A DNA stretch of 64,000 bases from Fasciolopsis buskii. Lineage: Eukaryota > Platyhelminthes > Trematoda > Plagiorchiida > Fasciolidae. The position numbers and the translations under genes are program-made. Position 1 is the first letter of the stretch. Each line of letters starts with the position of its first letter. Location of the stretch: contig LUCM01004767.1 of NCBI GenBank assembly GCA_008360955.1, forward strand, positions 1 to 64,000, in the 5' to 3' direction. The notes below the pieces were generated by a model, which saw nothing but the letters and a program-made list of their open reading frames with translations, was not told where the DNA came from and did no database searches. Below, piece after piece: positions 23,351 through 36,770 of this stretch.

Positions 23351-25373
23351 CCTAGGTGGTACGGTCTTCATGTCCTTGATGTTCCGGCGTCCTGGTTTAC
23401 ACCACATGGAAATATATTTTGTAGATAGCGTTTGCCGTCCATTGTCCAAGTTGATCTTAAAACGTGCAACGGGGGAAAATTATAATCATTCTTAGGACCG
23501 TTTACTCCGTGTCAATGAATTTGCGCGAAAATCATGTCTCCTAAATGCTTGTGCGGGCCGCGTCTTTTTCACTTCCTGGGATAATTTCTGAGCCGTATGC
23601 GGCGCAGCAATGAACGCATCATCCCCTCGCATGATGATCCCACTTGGCCCAAATAAGTCGTTGTGAGTGGTCGTCGGCCTTCTTAAATCGTCCTGTTTCT
23701 GGGGCTTCGAAGTCTTCGAAGCTGAGACCCAGTGGTAATTTTGCAGGTGTATAACTGTCCTACCGCCTCTGGAGCAGTACAGCTCTCCCTCCAGCCTGCT
23801 GGTTGCAACAACAATGCTTTGATGCTTTGAAGGACTCACCGAAAATCACTCACAAATCCTTCGTATGCGTCAGCTTTTGTCCATCATATGACTTCCCCTG
23901 AATGACCAGTTGTTTGCAATTCCTTATATCCAGTGGCATCCATACTTATGCAGCTTCGAATTCCCCCTGAAATTCATTGTCAACAGAACTGCCCGCATTA
24001 TTTGTCTGTTCGGCGGACAAGCAACAATTGTATCTGAATTCCATTTTCAGGTTGTTGATGAAAGCAAGGAGCAGCAGTCGGCCCCGCACCGTATTCTGCT
24101 TAGCCCCACTGCTGGTACTTACCAGGGAGGGTTGCAATTCATTTACCCTTAAGCAGAATTTTCGTGTGCAGCGGCAGTGGACAACCCATCCAGTGACCGA
24201 GCCATTTACTGAGGAACCTCTTTTCGACAGGAACAGTCTGCGATTAACGAATCGGAGGACATCCGAAATTCCAGACAGCACACCTGACCTCTCAGTTCAA
24301 TAGCTTGGCGGTCGTGTCGTCCAGAAATTATAGTGAGTACGTCTGACATAATTTTTGATCGCCAAATAAAGCTAGTTTGAGGTAATCCACTGATCCGTCC
24401 TTTGGCCTTTAACGGCTTTGCTCTGGATGTTCCTTTCAATTACCTCGAGCTCCACAAGTAATTTTCTTGTTGCTTCTCGTTTCTAAACCCTCATTTGTAA
24501 GCTGACACCAGTCCCGCTATCCACTTGACTGTCAGTGATTTTCCCAGCAGATTGAAGGAAGACAATAAGTGGAACAAAACTGCTCCCTTTGGTGGTTTGA
24601 GAACACCCAGGTTAGACTTGTTCGGGCCTCAGACTTTATGTCCAGGTGTCCGAGCAATTTGTAGGTCACCTTTGGTGGTTTAACTACTGGGCAGTTAAGT
24701 TTTGGCGCTGTGGATTCGAAACGTCGTCCGAAGTGGTGTTGAGATCTTATGCGCACGCCAACTGAAAGTACATAGACATACCTCTCGTTCCTTTCTATTG
24801 CAGCCGCCGGTCACTATTCTCCGTCAGTGCCAACTCCATCTGCCCAATGTCACCGACTTACTTGGGAAATGCTTCCAGAAACCGCTGGTATTCTGGGCTA
24901 ATCAGTGTTCATACTAAACTCGATTCAGCTTATGATTCACGATCGAAAGGGCAAGGGGAAATTTTCGCTCTTTTCTGATGCGATATCATATGGGTTTACG
25001 TTCAAGCCACCCGGTGTGGTCCAGTGCGACTTCGCACTGACCTGTATGGATGAGCAATCAATGAGAACTGCAACGACAAGCGGTCTTGAAATCCAAAACA
25101 TCCGCGAAGACGACTGGGCAGAGAGCACCTCGCCGATTGTGATACCCACGATTTTGTGCACGAACACCGAGCTGTAAACCCAACCCAAAAGTGTTTACCT
25201 TCCGCCAATGTCTTCACATTACATTAGTCTGTATTTGATGCAAGTCTAGTGCCTAGTGGTAACCAACTTCCTTTCATTGCAGTGATTGACCAAATTTACT
25301 ACACTTATTTTAGGTCCGGATATGATATAAATTCTCCAAGGGAGTTTCCATTTTGTGTTATTCTTTTGACCAT

Positions 25374-25560
25374 TCACCCTCGCCACTGTGTTGCACCACT
25401 TCTGGAACACTTATAGCAGACTTTTTCTAGCGGGAATCGGGTCGCAGATGACGTGCATCCGTACCACTTTTGCCATTGCGCCATCGACTTGCCATCGTAG
25501 GCAGAAACATTTTTGTGAAAGCCCTCAGTTTGGCTTTTATGTACGATGTCCTCCACTTGG
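25374..25560 (-). mobile_element. BEL/Pao segment after the reverse transcriptase
   Basis: AQWQKWYGCTSSATRFPLEK fits the conserved BEL/Pao stretch in which a W-x-x-W helix precedes the I-P-R-C motif before RNase H. The I-P-R-C itself is altered. Short and without other domains, so the call depends on its place downstream of the BEL/Pao RT. Confidence 0.5.
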
Positions 25561-25719
25561 CTTCTGGGAAACCTTTCCCATCCCGTGGCAGATGGGAATG
25601 GTAGGAATGAACTAGCCGGAACAGGGCGTTAACTTACATGAGACTTCAATCTTCGATCTATGTCCAGTGCCACGTTGTTACCATTTTCGCTGGTACCTCA
25701 TCCAGATTTCGTCATGCGG

Positions 25720-26790
25720 ATTGTTGGGCAGCAAAGAGAGTCAGCGTTGTTTTTCAGAAAGCGACGGCTGACTCAAATTCGCGCTTTTCCCGGATATAGG
25801 TGTTTGTTGGCTGGAGGATTTGGGTGGCGCTTAGGTAAGCATTTTGTAGCATCCTTAAAATAGGATTACCCATATGTGCAGCGAGTGGTGATGGAAAGTT
25901 AATTCCAAGGCTTGGAATGAACAACAGGAAAGAAGTGCTACCCTGAAGAGGAATTGGAAATTTATGTGTTGATGGTTTGAGTTCTGTGACGGAGAGGGTA
26001 CGGCCCGTCGGAGGCGAATATTGGTGGGCAGGTGGAGAAGGAACGCCTGTTCATAAGGTTGCGTAGAAAAACCAGCTTCATTTTCGGTGGCCATGGTCAG
26101 AGCGGCTGAAGTTTCAGGGCTAAACAACGTGATTTTTAATTCGAAGTCGTCGACCAGCCCATCCCCTGCTTGGTGAAGCATATCTGAATACTTTCAGTGA
26201 AAATCCTTCCATCCCTTACAAATGTTAAATTGCCTTATTCAGGGAGTGGTTGAACGTGTTTTATAAATGCTAAGAATGATGTCGGGTAGTCTGACTGTGC
26301 GGAAAATCAGAATTATATTTCGCTTAGCTTTATCCCACTGAATGACTGCTTGTTCTGAGAAAATTAGGGAGACTTAGTAGTTGAGACAGCGGTCACGAAT
26401 CGTGGTTGTACATAAAATGGGAGATTCGCGTAGCAAAATTGAATTCTTAGGCATTGTAAATCTGCATTTGTATATTTGGTTTTTGTCGATAATGGAGCTA
26501 ATCAGCCAGGAGGTGCAATAACCTTCGAAAGCAGACAAATAGGCAAACTTCTCTAACCGCAATACTAACTTACTTGGACTTAAGACGGTTAACTATTTTT
26601 ATGTCGTAAGCGAACAGGAAGGGAACACCGTGGGATATTGGGTTCAGTGCGTCATTGATACAGGTAAGGAATAACAGGGGACCAACTAATCTGCCATGTA
26701 TGGCGCCAATAGTAGCAGTCCTGGGGTTAAAGCTAGGGCCGTCAATGGAGACCACCGGTGCTCCTTGGTTTCGATAAGGCATGATACTAT
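25720..26790 (-). mobile_element. CR1-like element copy A, 5'-truncated
   Basis: 26782-26570 (minus) shows a decayed palm: VVSIDGPSFNPR, GAIHGRLVGPLLF, then FAYDIK where FADD is expected. 26562-26374 continues as TMPKNSILLRESPI, matching copy B at 31400. The C-terminal and 3' part to about 25740 parallels 30710-31000 (shared gatggctgactcaa-type phrase). It starts abruptly at about 26790 next to the BEL/Pao RT. Confidence 0.8.
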
Positions 26791-26819
26791 GATCTCCCTA
26801 CGTGTGACTGGCCAATTTT

Positions 26820-27540
26820 GGATGTCCTGCCGGAAAGGAACCCATCGGCCCCGACATCCCAACGCACCCTGAGAGTACTTTCGGTCAGTATGGGGAATGT
26901 ATGGCCGACAAGTTCCCTTTGCTCATTAGTTTGTCGATTTGACTTACAAGACGCCAGGATTATCGGATATCCACTTCTTAAGGTGAAAATCGGTCTTTTT
27001 GAGGAGTTCCATCAACTCCATCACTAGTGCCTTAGCTGTTTGCCCCTAAACAAAGAAACCGAGAAAGTCGTCAGCGTGAAAGTTGCTATTTGTTCTATGC
27101 AATATGGCTCTCTTATTTTGCATTCCATGCATCGCCTTTATCTCGCAGCGCTTAATTCACGCAAAATGGGTGCAGTAACGCATCCGATGGATAAGACGTC
27201 ATGCCGTACTCCGTCATCGGCCCTTCTGCGTCGCTTTCAGTCCACCACGAAAAACGCAATGTACTTCTGTCTTCATCTGGCATTTTTGCCCTCAAAAATG
27301 TTTCGCTTATGTCGTCGGGTATGTTGACTGAATCCAATCGAAAGCGGTGCCGAACCATACCCAGTGGTGCAGTCCAATCTTCCCCTGCAATAGCCGATCG
27401 TTGAGTGCAGTTCGTTAAAACTTTGCTGCCAGGCGGAAAACTGCGAATTTGCTCCGGTTTCTTGAAGTTTACTGCAGGATGATGAAATAACTATCATTTC
27501 ATCGCCCACGGTATGCTTAGCCAATTTTTGGGTACCCAAA
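26820..27540 (-). mobile_element. BEL/Pao reverse transcriptase fragment
   Basis: The minus frame near 27300-27152 reads ETFLRAKMPDEDRSTLRFSW, the hallmark of BEL/Pao RT (x-F-x-x-V/A-x-V-x-x-x-DR-x-x-LRF-x-WW). Further on, FHADDFLGFF replaces the catalytic Y-V-DD-x-L, and LMELLKKTDFHLKKWISDN follows as in the family. Stops and a frameshift interrupt it. Flanked by CR1-like copy A below and a TAA microsatellite at 27573 above. Confidence 0.85.
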
Positions 27541-27572
27541 TGTTCCGCAATGCAACATCACCTCGGAGCGGC

Positions 27573-27606
27573 AAAGTAATAATAATAATAAAAATAATAA
27601 TAATAA
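27573..27606. repeat. (TAA)n microsatellite
   Basis: Imperfect taa run next to a motif resembling that at 51099-51140: gcgca-g-caagatcaaat here, gcgcaagacaagatcacat there. On the minus strand each would be a (TTA)n tail at the 3' end of a non-LTR insertion. Confidence 0.75.
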
Positions 27607-30600
27607 GTATATTTCTCGACTTTCGAGGGTCCTGCGCACGGCAAGATCAAATTTACACAAATTGGTGCAATGGAAAATCGTGAAAGAAAACGTTATTCGT
27701 GAAGATGTAGTTTCTGTGCTCTCATGAACATAACCTGCAATAAGATGGGCTAATCACGAATTTTTGGGCTTTAAATCAGAGCTAGACAATCCACCGCCAA
27801 AACTTTCTGGGGCTGACTGAGTCGCATACTGTGAGTCAATCCTTGTTTAGATGCATCAAAGGTGCGCATCGTAGATGCAAAACTTGGCTGGGTGGAAATG
27901 GTGGTTGTTGTCAAGCGGCCGGGTTCATGAAAAATCAGGAGGGTAATATGGTAAAGATGAAGATCAATTTGGATGTAGTAACGGCATGGAGAATAGTCGA
28001 AATCACACTAAATATCATAGGAGTTCGATGAAGAATGGTAATTAACAACATTCAATAGTCAAAATAATGCTTAAAATGAAACAGCAGGATACCTTCAAGG
28101 TTGCATCAAACAATTTACGGGACGAAAATATATGAAAAATTGAACTTACAAAAATGGTTACTGGACCTATCCGGCTGGGAGTGAATTGTGATGTGTGGCG
28201 CGAAGGAAACCAGTACGTGCAAGATTTACAATCAATCCTCAAATACACTTGCCATGAATGACGTGTTGTCCGTGTTTAATATCGGAGATTATGCTGTTCT
28301 GTGGCGGTATGGGTTTGGAGGTTGGGGTTTGCGCGGCATTTAAGTAGTGTCAGTAACTATTTGGACAATCGTGATGGTCCATCTAAGATGAGGCACCCGG
28401 GGCGGTCATTAGCGTGGCTTGGTTGATCTTTGGGTTGCACGGCCAGGTACTGGAGCGTCAGATTAGGATAGCAGCCTCCTAACGGGGATAGACAACCAGC
28501 GCAAATGATGGAGTGGAGCTGTCGGCGATAGTTTGCGTTGAATCTGTGGTCATTGGCGAGCCTGGAGAAGAGCCGGAGGAAGGGGGCAGTCTGGAATTTG
28601 TTCCAGCTGGTGTTAAGGTGAGCAAACAAAAATGGGAACAGTGATAACAGTCAGTTTCTTACGAAGATTACAGGGACCATAGAACTGTCATGGGGGTAGT
28701 TTCCGTTGACGGGACGTATGCAACAAACATCGGCTGTTTGCACCCTATAGAGCATGTGGCTCAGTCAGTCCTGTGCTTTATAGTCCTTATTTGAAACGCG
28801 TTCCTGTTTGTCTTCCGACATCTTCGCAGACGCAGATTACAGTGGTCTGATAGGACGGCCAGCGCAATGGTTAGGGAATAAAGTCACTATTTGCTCTGTT
28901 TTTGGAACTCTTCTGGTCTACGCGCCTGGTATACATGCTACAGGGAGTCAATTATAACTGATCATGTGATCTACCAACGATGTTCACTACTTCCAGTTGC
29001 CAGGAAAGGGCACAACTGAATGGGTCGCGGATGGCAGTGTGGGCTGAATGGTAGGATAGGATTTGTCACGAGAAGTCATAGAAAGAAGAGAAGGGAGAAG
29101 CATAAGGATATCGGGATCAGTAATTCGTGCTTGAACAGGACGACAAAAACCTGTACCACAGTAGTTTCAGTAAGCTTGCAAGAATAATTAAGAAAGAAGA
29201 ACGACGGCAATTGTTCTAGACGTCAGCATACGTACCAAGTGAGCGGCTGGGGGAACAGGGGCATGTTGAAAAATAGAGTGGTGGGTGGTGAAGCATAAGT
29301 GGATAGTCCGATGAGCTAATTCCCCAGACCATCCAACAAAGTAGCCAAATGTTTATCTACCGAAAAGGGCGGTGTGCGGTTTCCTCTTTTGCAGGGTCAG
29401 ATCTGGGCTGATGGCATATATATCCATTGTAGAAGGTGGCCCATTCCTTCGCAGCCCGAGTGTGCTTTGGTTGCTGGGGTCAACCTGATTCAGCAGAGAC
29501 TTTTATTTTTTTCTAACCGAATAGTGGTTGAACCCATATAGGAACTTTCCATAACTCCTCCGCCTGACCTTAATTTGCCGCGTTGTTGTTTTCGCAACTG
29601 CTGGGGGTGGTCTGTTTTCCCCACTTTCGAAGACGCTGAAGCAAACCTGTCGCAGTCATTTGTGTTTCCGCACGGACTAAAAAGCAAAAGTGGGGATAAG
29701 TAAGCACACGGAGGATGGTGGTTTAGGCCGTAAGACGCACACTTGTACGTTGGGCTCCGTCATCGTCAACGCTTTATCTTGCTTTCATTTACGAGTGCTG
29801 CTTGAAACTTACTAATGTGGGCTTGTGTGTTGCATAAGCGAACCACATCGCCTGTGTGACGTGGACAGATTTTCCTTTTTTATAAATGAAACTAGGCTGG
29901 GTGCTTAAAGGAAAGGAGTCTTCCTGGTTCGCATTAGCAGGTTATTGGGGAGCAAGATAAATAGGTAGGAAGAGCAAAAGGAACCTCGAATATGTTCTCT
30001 GAAGAAATGTCTACGAAGAGAGAAACTAGTTCCGGCAATACCCAGCATAAAGACAGGACCCTTCATGTTGGCAGAGTAAATCAGGGGCAGGGAAGTCTAT
30101 GAAGAAAGGAATCCAGGGTGAGAAGACCGATATAAAAAGGGTTAATTGCGGTTATAGGTGTCATAGAATCCATCATCCTTCTGCTATCACGGACCTTAAT
30201 GTTATTTAGTGTTGTTGGCTGAGATCCAGGTTTTGGAGACTTTACTGTAGTAACTGTTATAATCCTAACCAAACTTAGTACGCCCGAGTCTCTGAGAGAT
30301 AAAGATCGTACAAGCGAATAATGGTCTGAACAGTCACCAGTTTCCGGACTTCGTTTTTGAAGGCGATGTTAGGCTGTTGGGTCAATGAATTTCACATGGG
30401 ACAATATTTTACAATACAAAGGTCCGACTTAGGATTGGCTGACAATAAAGAACTTATGTGGTATGGTGACCAGGGTAGAACCGAGGAGTATGGGAGTGAA
30501 TGGTATTTGCACGTCTGCCAGTTTGGAAGCGTTTGGCCTAGTGGTGGGCCAGAGGTAGGTGCCCCTTAAAATGGTCACGACTACCCCATTTACCCAGCGA

Positions 30601-30700
30601 TCAGCGAGGGTTAATGTTCGGTGTTGTCCGTATTACGTTAGTATACTAGGTTTCCTTGCGCCCTCAGATGGAGTGTAATGAAAAGCAGGGGGTGGGATGT
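27607..30700. other. Unassigned, probably repeat-derived
   Basis: A 90-codon minus frame at 28357-28629 and short frames elsewhere show no motif. The segment lies between a possible 3' tail at 27573 and CR1-like copy B, so it may be a long 3' region or a further insertion. Confidence 0.35.
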
Positions 30701-31035
30701 GTATTTAAAAATCGATGGCTGACTCAAAGGCACGCACTTCCGAGATAGGGGTGTTGGTCGATTGAACGATCTGGGTGACACTTAGATAAATATTTAAGGC
30801 AGCCTTAAAACTGGATCGGTTCTGTGTTCACCGAATGCTAACGGGAAGTTTGTTCCAATGTTTGGAATAAATAACAAAACGAAATGCGACCTTAAAGAGG
30901 ATTTGGCGATTTCTGTATGGATGGTTAGGAACCTGTGACGGAGAGGGTAGGGGATGGCAAAGGATAACATAGGTGGGTCGGTAGAGAAGGACCGCGTATT
31001 CACCAGGTTATGCAGAAAACCAGGTTAATTTTCAG

Positions 31036-32110
31036 TCACCGTAGCCAAAGTGGCTCAAGTTTGAGGGCTAGACAGCGTTCCTTGTAATTCAGAGTCGTCG
31101 ACCAACCTATCACTTGCTTAGTTGAGCGTCTCTGAATACTTTCAATGGGGATCCTATCCGACTTTGACATACTGGAGTATATCAAAGTGCCATACTCAAG
31201 GAGTGGACGAAAGTGTGTTTTATAAATGCTGAGGATGCTGTCGGATAGTTTTATTGTGCAAAAAATCAGACTTACATTTCTCCTAGCTTTAGCCGACTGA
31301 ATAACTGCATGCTCTGAGAAATTTCGAAAGGCTGAGTAGTTGAGGCCAAGATCACGGATTGTGGGTCTACATGCAATAGGAAATCCATGTAACAAAATTG
31401 AATTTTTAGGTAGTGTACATCCATATGTGAGCAGTTTGCTCTTATCGGCGGAGAAGCTCATCATCCAGGGGGCACAACAGTCGTCTAATGCAGACAAATC
31501 GACACAAATGTCTCTGACCGCAGTACTAACTTCATTTGATTTAAGAGGGTGAACTATTTTATGTCATCAGCAAACAGGGAAGGGACGCAGTGAGATACTG
31601 AATCTAGTGTATCAATAATGTACATAAGGAATAGCAGGGGACTAAGCACGCTGCCCTGTATGACGCCACTAGTTACAGGTCTGGGATTGGAGGTAATGCC
31701 GTCAATGGAGACCACCTGTGATCTTTTGGTTAAGTAAGACGAGAGCCAGGATAGAAGAGGATCGGTGATGCCAAAGGAGCTTACTTTGGATAAAAGATGC
31801 AGGTGAGGGACACGGTCAAAGGCTTTAGACATATCGAGGTAGATGACTGAGAATGCCATACCCCTGTTTGCTAGGTTAGTTATGAAGTTTATGAAGTCAA
31901 ATTGACAGGTTTAGCAAGAACGAGATTGGAGAAATCCGTGCTGTTTGGGGTTAAGGGGTTTGAAGGCTACAAGGTGGTCCAAGATGGATCGTTTTACCAC
32001 CTTCTCCATAACCTTGGAGGTAACAGGCGTGTGGTTGATGGGACGGTAACTGGACATATCATGCAGAGACCCCTTCTTCCAGTTGACTGAAACTACACCA
32101 GAGTTAATTG
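31036..32110 (-). mobile_element. CR1-like copy B reverse transcriptase domain
   Basis: Blocks in order on the minus strand: YRPINHTPVTSKVMEKVVKR (fingers), HGFLQ, one stop, YLDMSKAFDRVPH (first catalytic Asp), SGVIQGSVLSPLLF, FADDIK (catalytic DD), then thumb blocks FRPLLEYGTLIY and IQRR. Catalytic aspartates are retained, so decay is limited mainly to one stop near 31908 and a frame break after FADD. Confidence 0.88.
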
Positions 32111-32781
32111 AAATTATGAAGGGGTTGAGCAGCAGCTAAGGTAGGTCAGGGCCGCAACTAAGAACAGCTGATGGAGGGGTGCCATCAGGGCCTTGGTAAG
32201 AACCTGGTTTGAAATTGTCTAAATGCCGTTCAATAGTCTTAACATCAAAGGATACAGAAGATAAGGTGGAGTTAGTCTTATTCTGCAGTTCGGGTGGGTC
32301 GCTGACTGCCCTTGGGGCCATGGAGGAGGCGAAATATTAATTGAACGCCTCAGCTATGTCCTTTAGGGATGTCGCAGACTCACCATTAGGCAAAAATAGG
32401 GAGTTCACTGATGGTTTGCGATCATGGGATCTTAATTTATATAGTTTTGAAAGCATTATGGGGTGATTTTTATGCCTCAATGCCTTAGCTTCTTCTTTCC
32501 GTAGGAGAGATTCAATTAGGCGAGAGAGTGTCAGACAGATGGTGCAAAAGAATAAACTTGGAAAAGTCATATGTCAAGGAAAAGTGCCGTTGCAACCTGG
32601 AATATTTGGCTTTCAGGGAGGCAAGTTGTGAAGTCTTTTTTCTGTTCATTCGTTCTATAATGGCCAGTTTCGAGATGCAGGTGGCCATGTTGCTATAAAA
32701 TTCATCTGCAACCGTCTGTGGGTCAGTCGCTAGGAAAAAGCTTCCCCAGTCAAGTTGGCGTACTAGAGAGGGAAAGTGCTG

Positions 32782-33529
32782 CTAGTTAAGATAAGGTGGA
32801 CGAATTGTATCAATAGGATGGTAAGGGAGGGGGGCATGGACATGGATTCTACCGTGAACCACCCTGTGGCCGCCCCTTGGAGATTTTTTTTCGACATGAA
32901 CCAAGATGTGGTGATCAGTATGTGTAAAGATGAGATCTAATATATTATTATTTCTGGTGGGTGACGCTACGTGCTGTATCCAACCCCATGGTGTAGATGC
33001 TAGGCGAACGATGTCAGACTTGGTGGAGCCGTAATCGTGGACCAGATTAGGCCAGAGAGATTGAAGTATCAGGCAATGATTTCCGATGTTGATGGGAGGG
33101 ATGCAAGATGGCCAAATGCGTCCGCTAAGGGGGGAGCCCAATTTCAGTGTGAGCTGGAGGGCGAGAGATACAGGCAGTATGGATAACACAGGACGATACC
33201 TTGGTAGTGAGTCATACCGATTCTTGGGTCCGTTCGAGTGTGGGACGCGTAAAAACGGAGACTGATTGGTCTTGCCTTACATAATTAAGGCAACCGCCCC
33301 CACGGTGGTCGTCTCTAGTACCTCTAAAGGATTGGTATCCCGCAAGAGGAGTCGCATTATTAGGTGTTTCCTCGGTAAGCCAAGACTCAGTGATGAAGAT
33401 TATATCCGGGTTGGAAGACGCAGCGAAGCTTTTTAAGTGAGTGAATTTATTTAGGATTGAACGACAGTTACTTAGCGCGAAAGCGAAGGGTATTTTGCCG
33501 CCTAGGCGGGGTGAATGAAGGGGTTGCAA
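32782..33529 (-). mobile_element. CR1-like copy B endonuclease domain
   Basis: AP-endonuclease-like start NCRSILNKF, catalytic-Glu motif ITESWLT, then DDHRGGGCLNYVR. The second half has RNNNILDLIFT, the usual LDL-x-FT block before the S-DH motif. A frame break lies at about 33200. Confidence 0.85.
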
Positions 33530-34524
33530 AGATAGAGAGACGGTGCATGGAGGGTTAATTGTAATGGGAGTAGTTGGGTAAGAAAATGGAATTACTTCTA
33601 TTTTAGTGGGCGTTAAATGAGATACGACAGAAGAAGGTGGAGGTGAGGAAGAACGAGGGCATATAGCGTGCTTTTTTATGCTAGCATGGGGGTAACTCGA
33701 AGTACTGGAGGGACTATTGTGGAGGGAGGCAGAACGGGAGTGGGTTTGGGTAGGAAAAAAGAAGTGTCGGTGGTGGTTCCGGAGGGGGGAGAAAAAGAGA
33801 CTTTTCTGGCTGGGTAGGTGTGGGCAAAAAAAGACATTAGTGGAAGGAGGCGCGGTCCTTGTGTTTGGGTTGAGGCGCTAGTAGGCGGAGGCTGGTGGTA
33901 GTACCGATATGACGGTGGAGGTGTGTTTAATGGAGGTCAGAGCCAGCTGTCTTGGGAAATCTGACGCAACAGCGAAGGAATTTAGCGGGGAACAGCTGGT
34001 GCATCGCTAGGTCTTGTAAATCTACGGTGCAAGTCTGCAGTTTTCTTCCGGCTTGGAAAAGCTCTCGGCAGTGACCTTTCGGTCCCCGTGAAACGAACGG
34101 CGGGCAATAGAAAGTCAGCGCGATTACAGTCAGGCAGTTGAGGCACCGGGGTAATGGGACTAACAATGGGATGGAATAGAGTGGGATTGGAGTACTTTGG
34201 TCGCTGGGCTAATAACGCCGGCGTTGCTTCACCGGGGAGTGGTATGATGCTTGTTGATGGTGTAAGCGCAGGTTTACCATCAGTAAACTATTATCTTAAG
34301 GGTATGGATGGGCCAGGGCGAGTTTTGGTTGGTGCTAGACATTTTTGCTTTGTGGGGAGGAGAGAAGGTATTGAGGCCCACGAAGAAAGTCGTAGGTTAG
34401 GGGTTTATAAGCGGGTGTTTCCGGGAAGGCCGTGGCAAAGGAGACGGTAATGAGCTGTCTAAGTCAACACTTTCCTGTGGCTGTGGTGGGGCTACAGGGA
34501 CCGGTTTAGTTACCAACCTCCTAG

Positions 34525-34997
34525 CTATGCCGGGTAGCTTGGGGGATTTATGTTTGCTGGAACCGTCTTTGAGTCCTCACCTGCATTCAGTCTGAGGGCC
34601 TCCTTTTGAATAGGGGTTTTATCAGGGGTAATTTTTATGGACTTGAACGGGGTAGTTGAGGCTATCTTAGCTTCACTCCCCAAAAATCGCTCTGCAGCAG
34701 CGGAGCTAAGGAACTGGAACAATACAGGACATGATCTGCTCAACATTCGTTTAAGTAGTCTTAAACAGTGGCAAGGCTGTCCTGTCATATTGCAAGCAGA
34801 AAGGACAGTGGTTTTGAACAAGCCTGTGGAATGCGGTCAGGGACATTGTAAACCATAGCATTATAAGATCTTAGGTTTCTCTGCTTGATTTCTGATGATA
34901 TTGAGTCGAAAGCCCGACAGACACCAGCGAGATGTCCGCGCAGTGGATATTCGGTTTTCTTATTTAGGTAGGTAAGAGGAAGCAGCCTTGAAATCAC
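34525..34997 (-). mobile_element. CR1-like copy B ORF1 RNA-binding region
   Basis: Two overlapping minus frames together show SEIKQRNLRSYNAMVYNVPD and a later SRSCPVLFQFLSSAAAERF. These resemble the RRM-type region of non-LTR ORF1 proteins, where a basic R-x-x-N-x-V/M-V strand is followed by a P-x-x-V-x-F strand. A frameshift lies near 34800. Confidence 0.6.
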
Positions 34998-35028
34998 TGG
35001 TTACATCAGTAATATTTTGTTGTTTATC

Positions 35029-35193
35029 TCATAAATCGCTTGCTCTAAATTTTTGTACTTTATTATTAGTCTCCACGAACGCGTCTGTGACACTAATAGT
35101 GCACGCTGGAGGCCGGCGAATGGGTTGTGAGGGTGTGGACGCGGTGCGTCTAGCCGCTACGATCTTAGTACGTTTATGCCTAGAGACCGCCAT
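35029..35193 (-). mobile_element. CR1-like copy B ORF1 N-terminus
   Basis: ATG at 35193 (minus) opens a basic 54-residue frame beginning MAVSRHKRTKIVAARR and ending at a TGA at 35029-35031. It directly precedes the RNA-binding region, so I take it as the ORF1 start cut by a stop. 5' UTR may extend past 35240. Confidence 0.55.
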
Positions 35194-35249
35194 TTTAACG
35201 AAGTGGGACGATGTGTATGGATGTATGGTTGTGTTATAAGGGATACACC

Positions 35250-36770
35250 TAGGGGTGCCAAAAAATTTGTCAAATCGTATAGTGGAAACGTCATTATCTG
35301 AATTGAGATTGTATCATTACCAGTGTGGTGACAGTCAATGGTTATTCAAAATATAGTCAGATAGAAATGGAACACTGAAAATTTATATGGAGAGGAAGGC
35401 TCTATCTACGTCAAAAAACGTTTTAGGCAGTATGTAAACAATAGAGAGTATAAAAACCAGCTAATTTCGACGGCCGCTAAGGAGGGTGGTAGAAAACTGT
35501 GGAAATGTGACGATAAAAGAAGAGTATCTAGCTGTCTATGTGTCGCGTTGGTGTTGGGCGACTGGACAGTGACGATAATTTACGGGACTGGTAAAGGAGA
35601 AAGTGAGTAGACGGGCTGCCTGGTGCAATTAATCGTGAAAAGGGAGTGATAGATCGATGTTGGTTACGGTTTGCAATATAAAGGCGTTTACTAGAACGCT
35701 GTGTCAAAGCTGGGTGTTGCAGTTAAATCTCAAGTGGAAAATCAGCTGAATTTTTACCCGGGATCAGCGCCAAATAAGATGTCCAGAAAAATTTGGCAAA
35801 TTTTCTTGACCAGAAAAAAACTCTAAAGGTGTTAAGACTACTATAAAGATACCCTAGTTGACTGGAAACTAAATAAGAACTCACTTCGAGGAGCGGTGTG
35901 ACGCAAGTTGACATGTTCCTTTTCTCTCAAACAAACCCTGAAGCACACATGGTCTGTTATTCACAGTAAGTCTGTCTGCAAAAGCCACATTATCTACTTC
36001 AGATTACCAGGGAGAGGTCTCATCCTCTTAAACACTGCCTCCAGTGTCACAAGATCTTCTTTGGGTGCTTTGGGGCGATCATCCCCATACAGCAGGAAAT
36101 TCTTGACCGCACAGTCGGTTCAATTGGTTTTCTGTAATTTCCGTCCCCGCAGCAGTGTGTTTGGCCAGACCTTTTATCTCTGAAGGAACACACTGTGTCC
36201 ACCCTCTTGCCTTGAACACTGCGGATGACACCTGACAATCAACGACTCCCCGCTCCATAATTCAGTGCAACTCTGACGGATATTCACAATGCAGCAAGTC
36301 AACCTTTTTACTTCCCCAGCCGACAACTCACGTTCCGCAAATGCGGTCACCCGGACAAAACTGTATCAAATGATTTTAAGGGTTGCATGTGCAGGTCGAC
36401 CATTGTAATATGAACCCACTGGCTGGATTTGTTCACTGTTGTGCAGCGAACCGAGGTACAACTTCTTTTGACAGGTAGCAACAGCCTGCGGCCTGTCCAC
36501 CTTGTTCAATCTGAAGACATCGGAGTGTTTGAAAGTCGCTGTTTGTGTACAAATTGTCCAGTCGAAATTAAAAAAACTTATCCGCCCTTACGAAGCTGGC
36601 GTGGGTGATCACTCTCACAGCGACAACACCTAAGCAAACTGGTTTATGGGTGATCGAAAAAATCGATCGAACCACACCGGTTTTGGAATTAATTTGGTTG
36701 GGCAACACCTCTGTCTTTTGAGGCGATTTGTGAGGCCTGCTCAGGTAATCCTCTTCATCAAGGTGGGATT
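35250..36770. other. Unassigned, expected BEL/Pao gag-protease zone
   Basis: If 36771-37088 is gag and 26820-27540 RT of the same element, this stretch should hold the zinc knuckle and protease. I could not identify either securely. Confidence 0.35.

Larger units (their letters stand above)
30710..35240 (-). mobile_element. CR1-like non-LTR retrotransposon copy B, near full length
   Basis: Order on the minus strand: ORF1 start 35193-35029; ORF1 RNA-binding region 34997-34525; a Pro/Ser-rich stretch around 33900-33530; endonuclease 33529-32782; linker 32570-32136; reverse transcriptase about 32100-31036; C-terminal and 3' region to 30710. Key blocks are readable but stops and shifts occur between them. 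The copy is about 4.5 kb, close to a complete CR1-clade element. It lies within the presumed BEL/Pao element in the same orientation. Confidence 0.85.
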
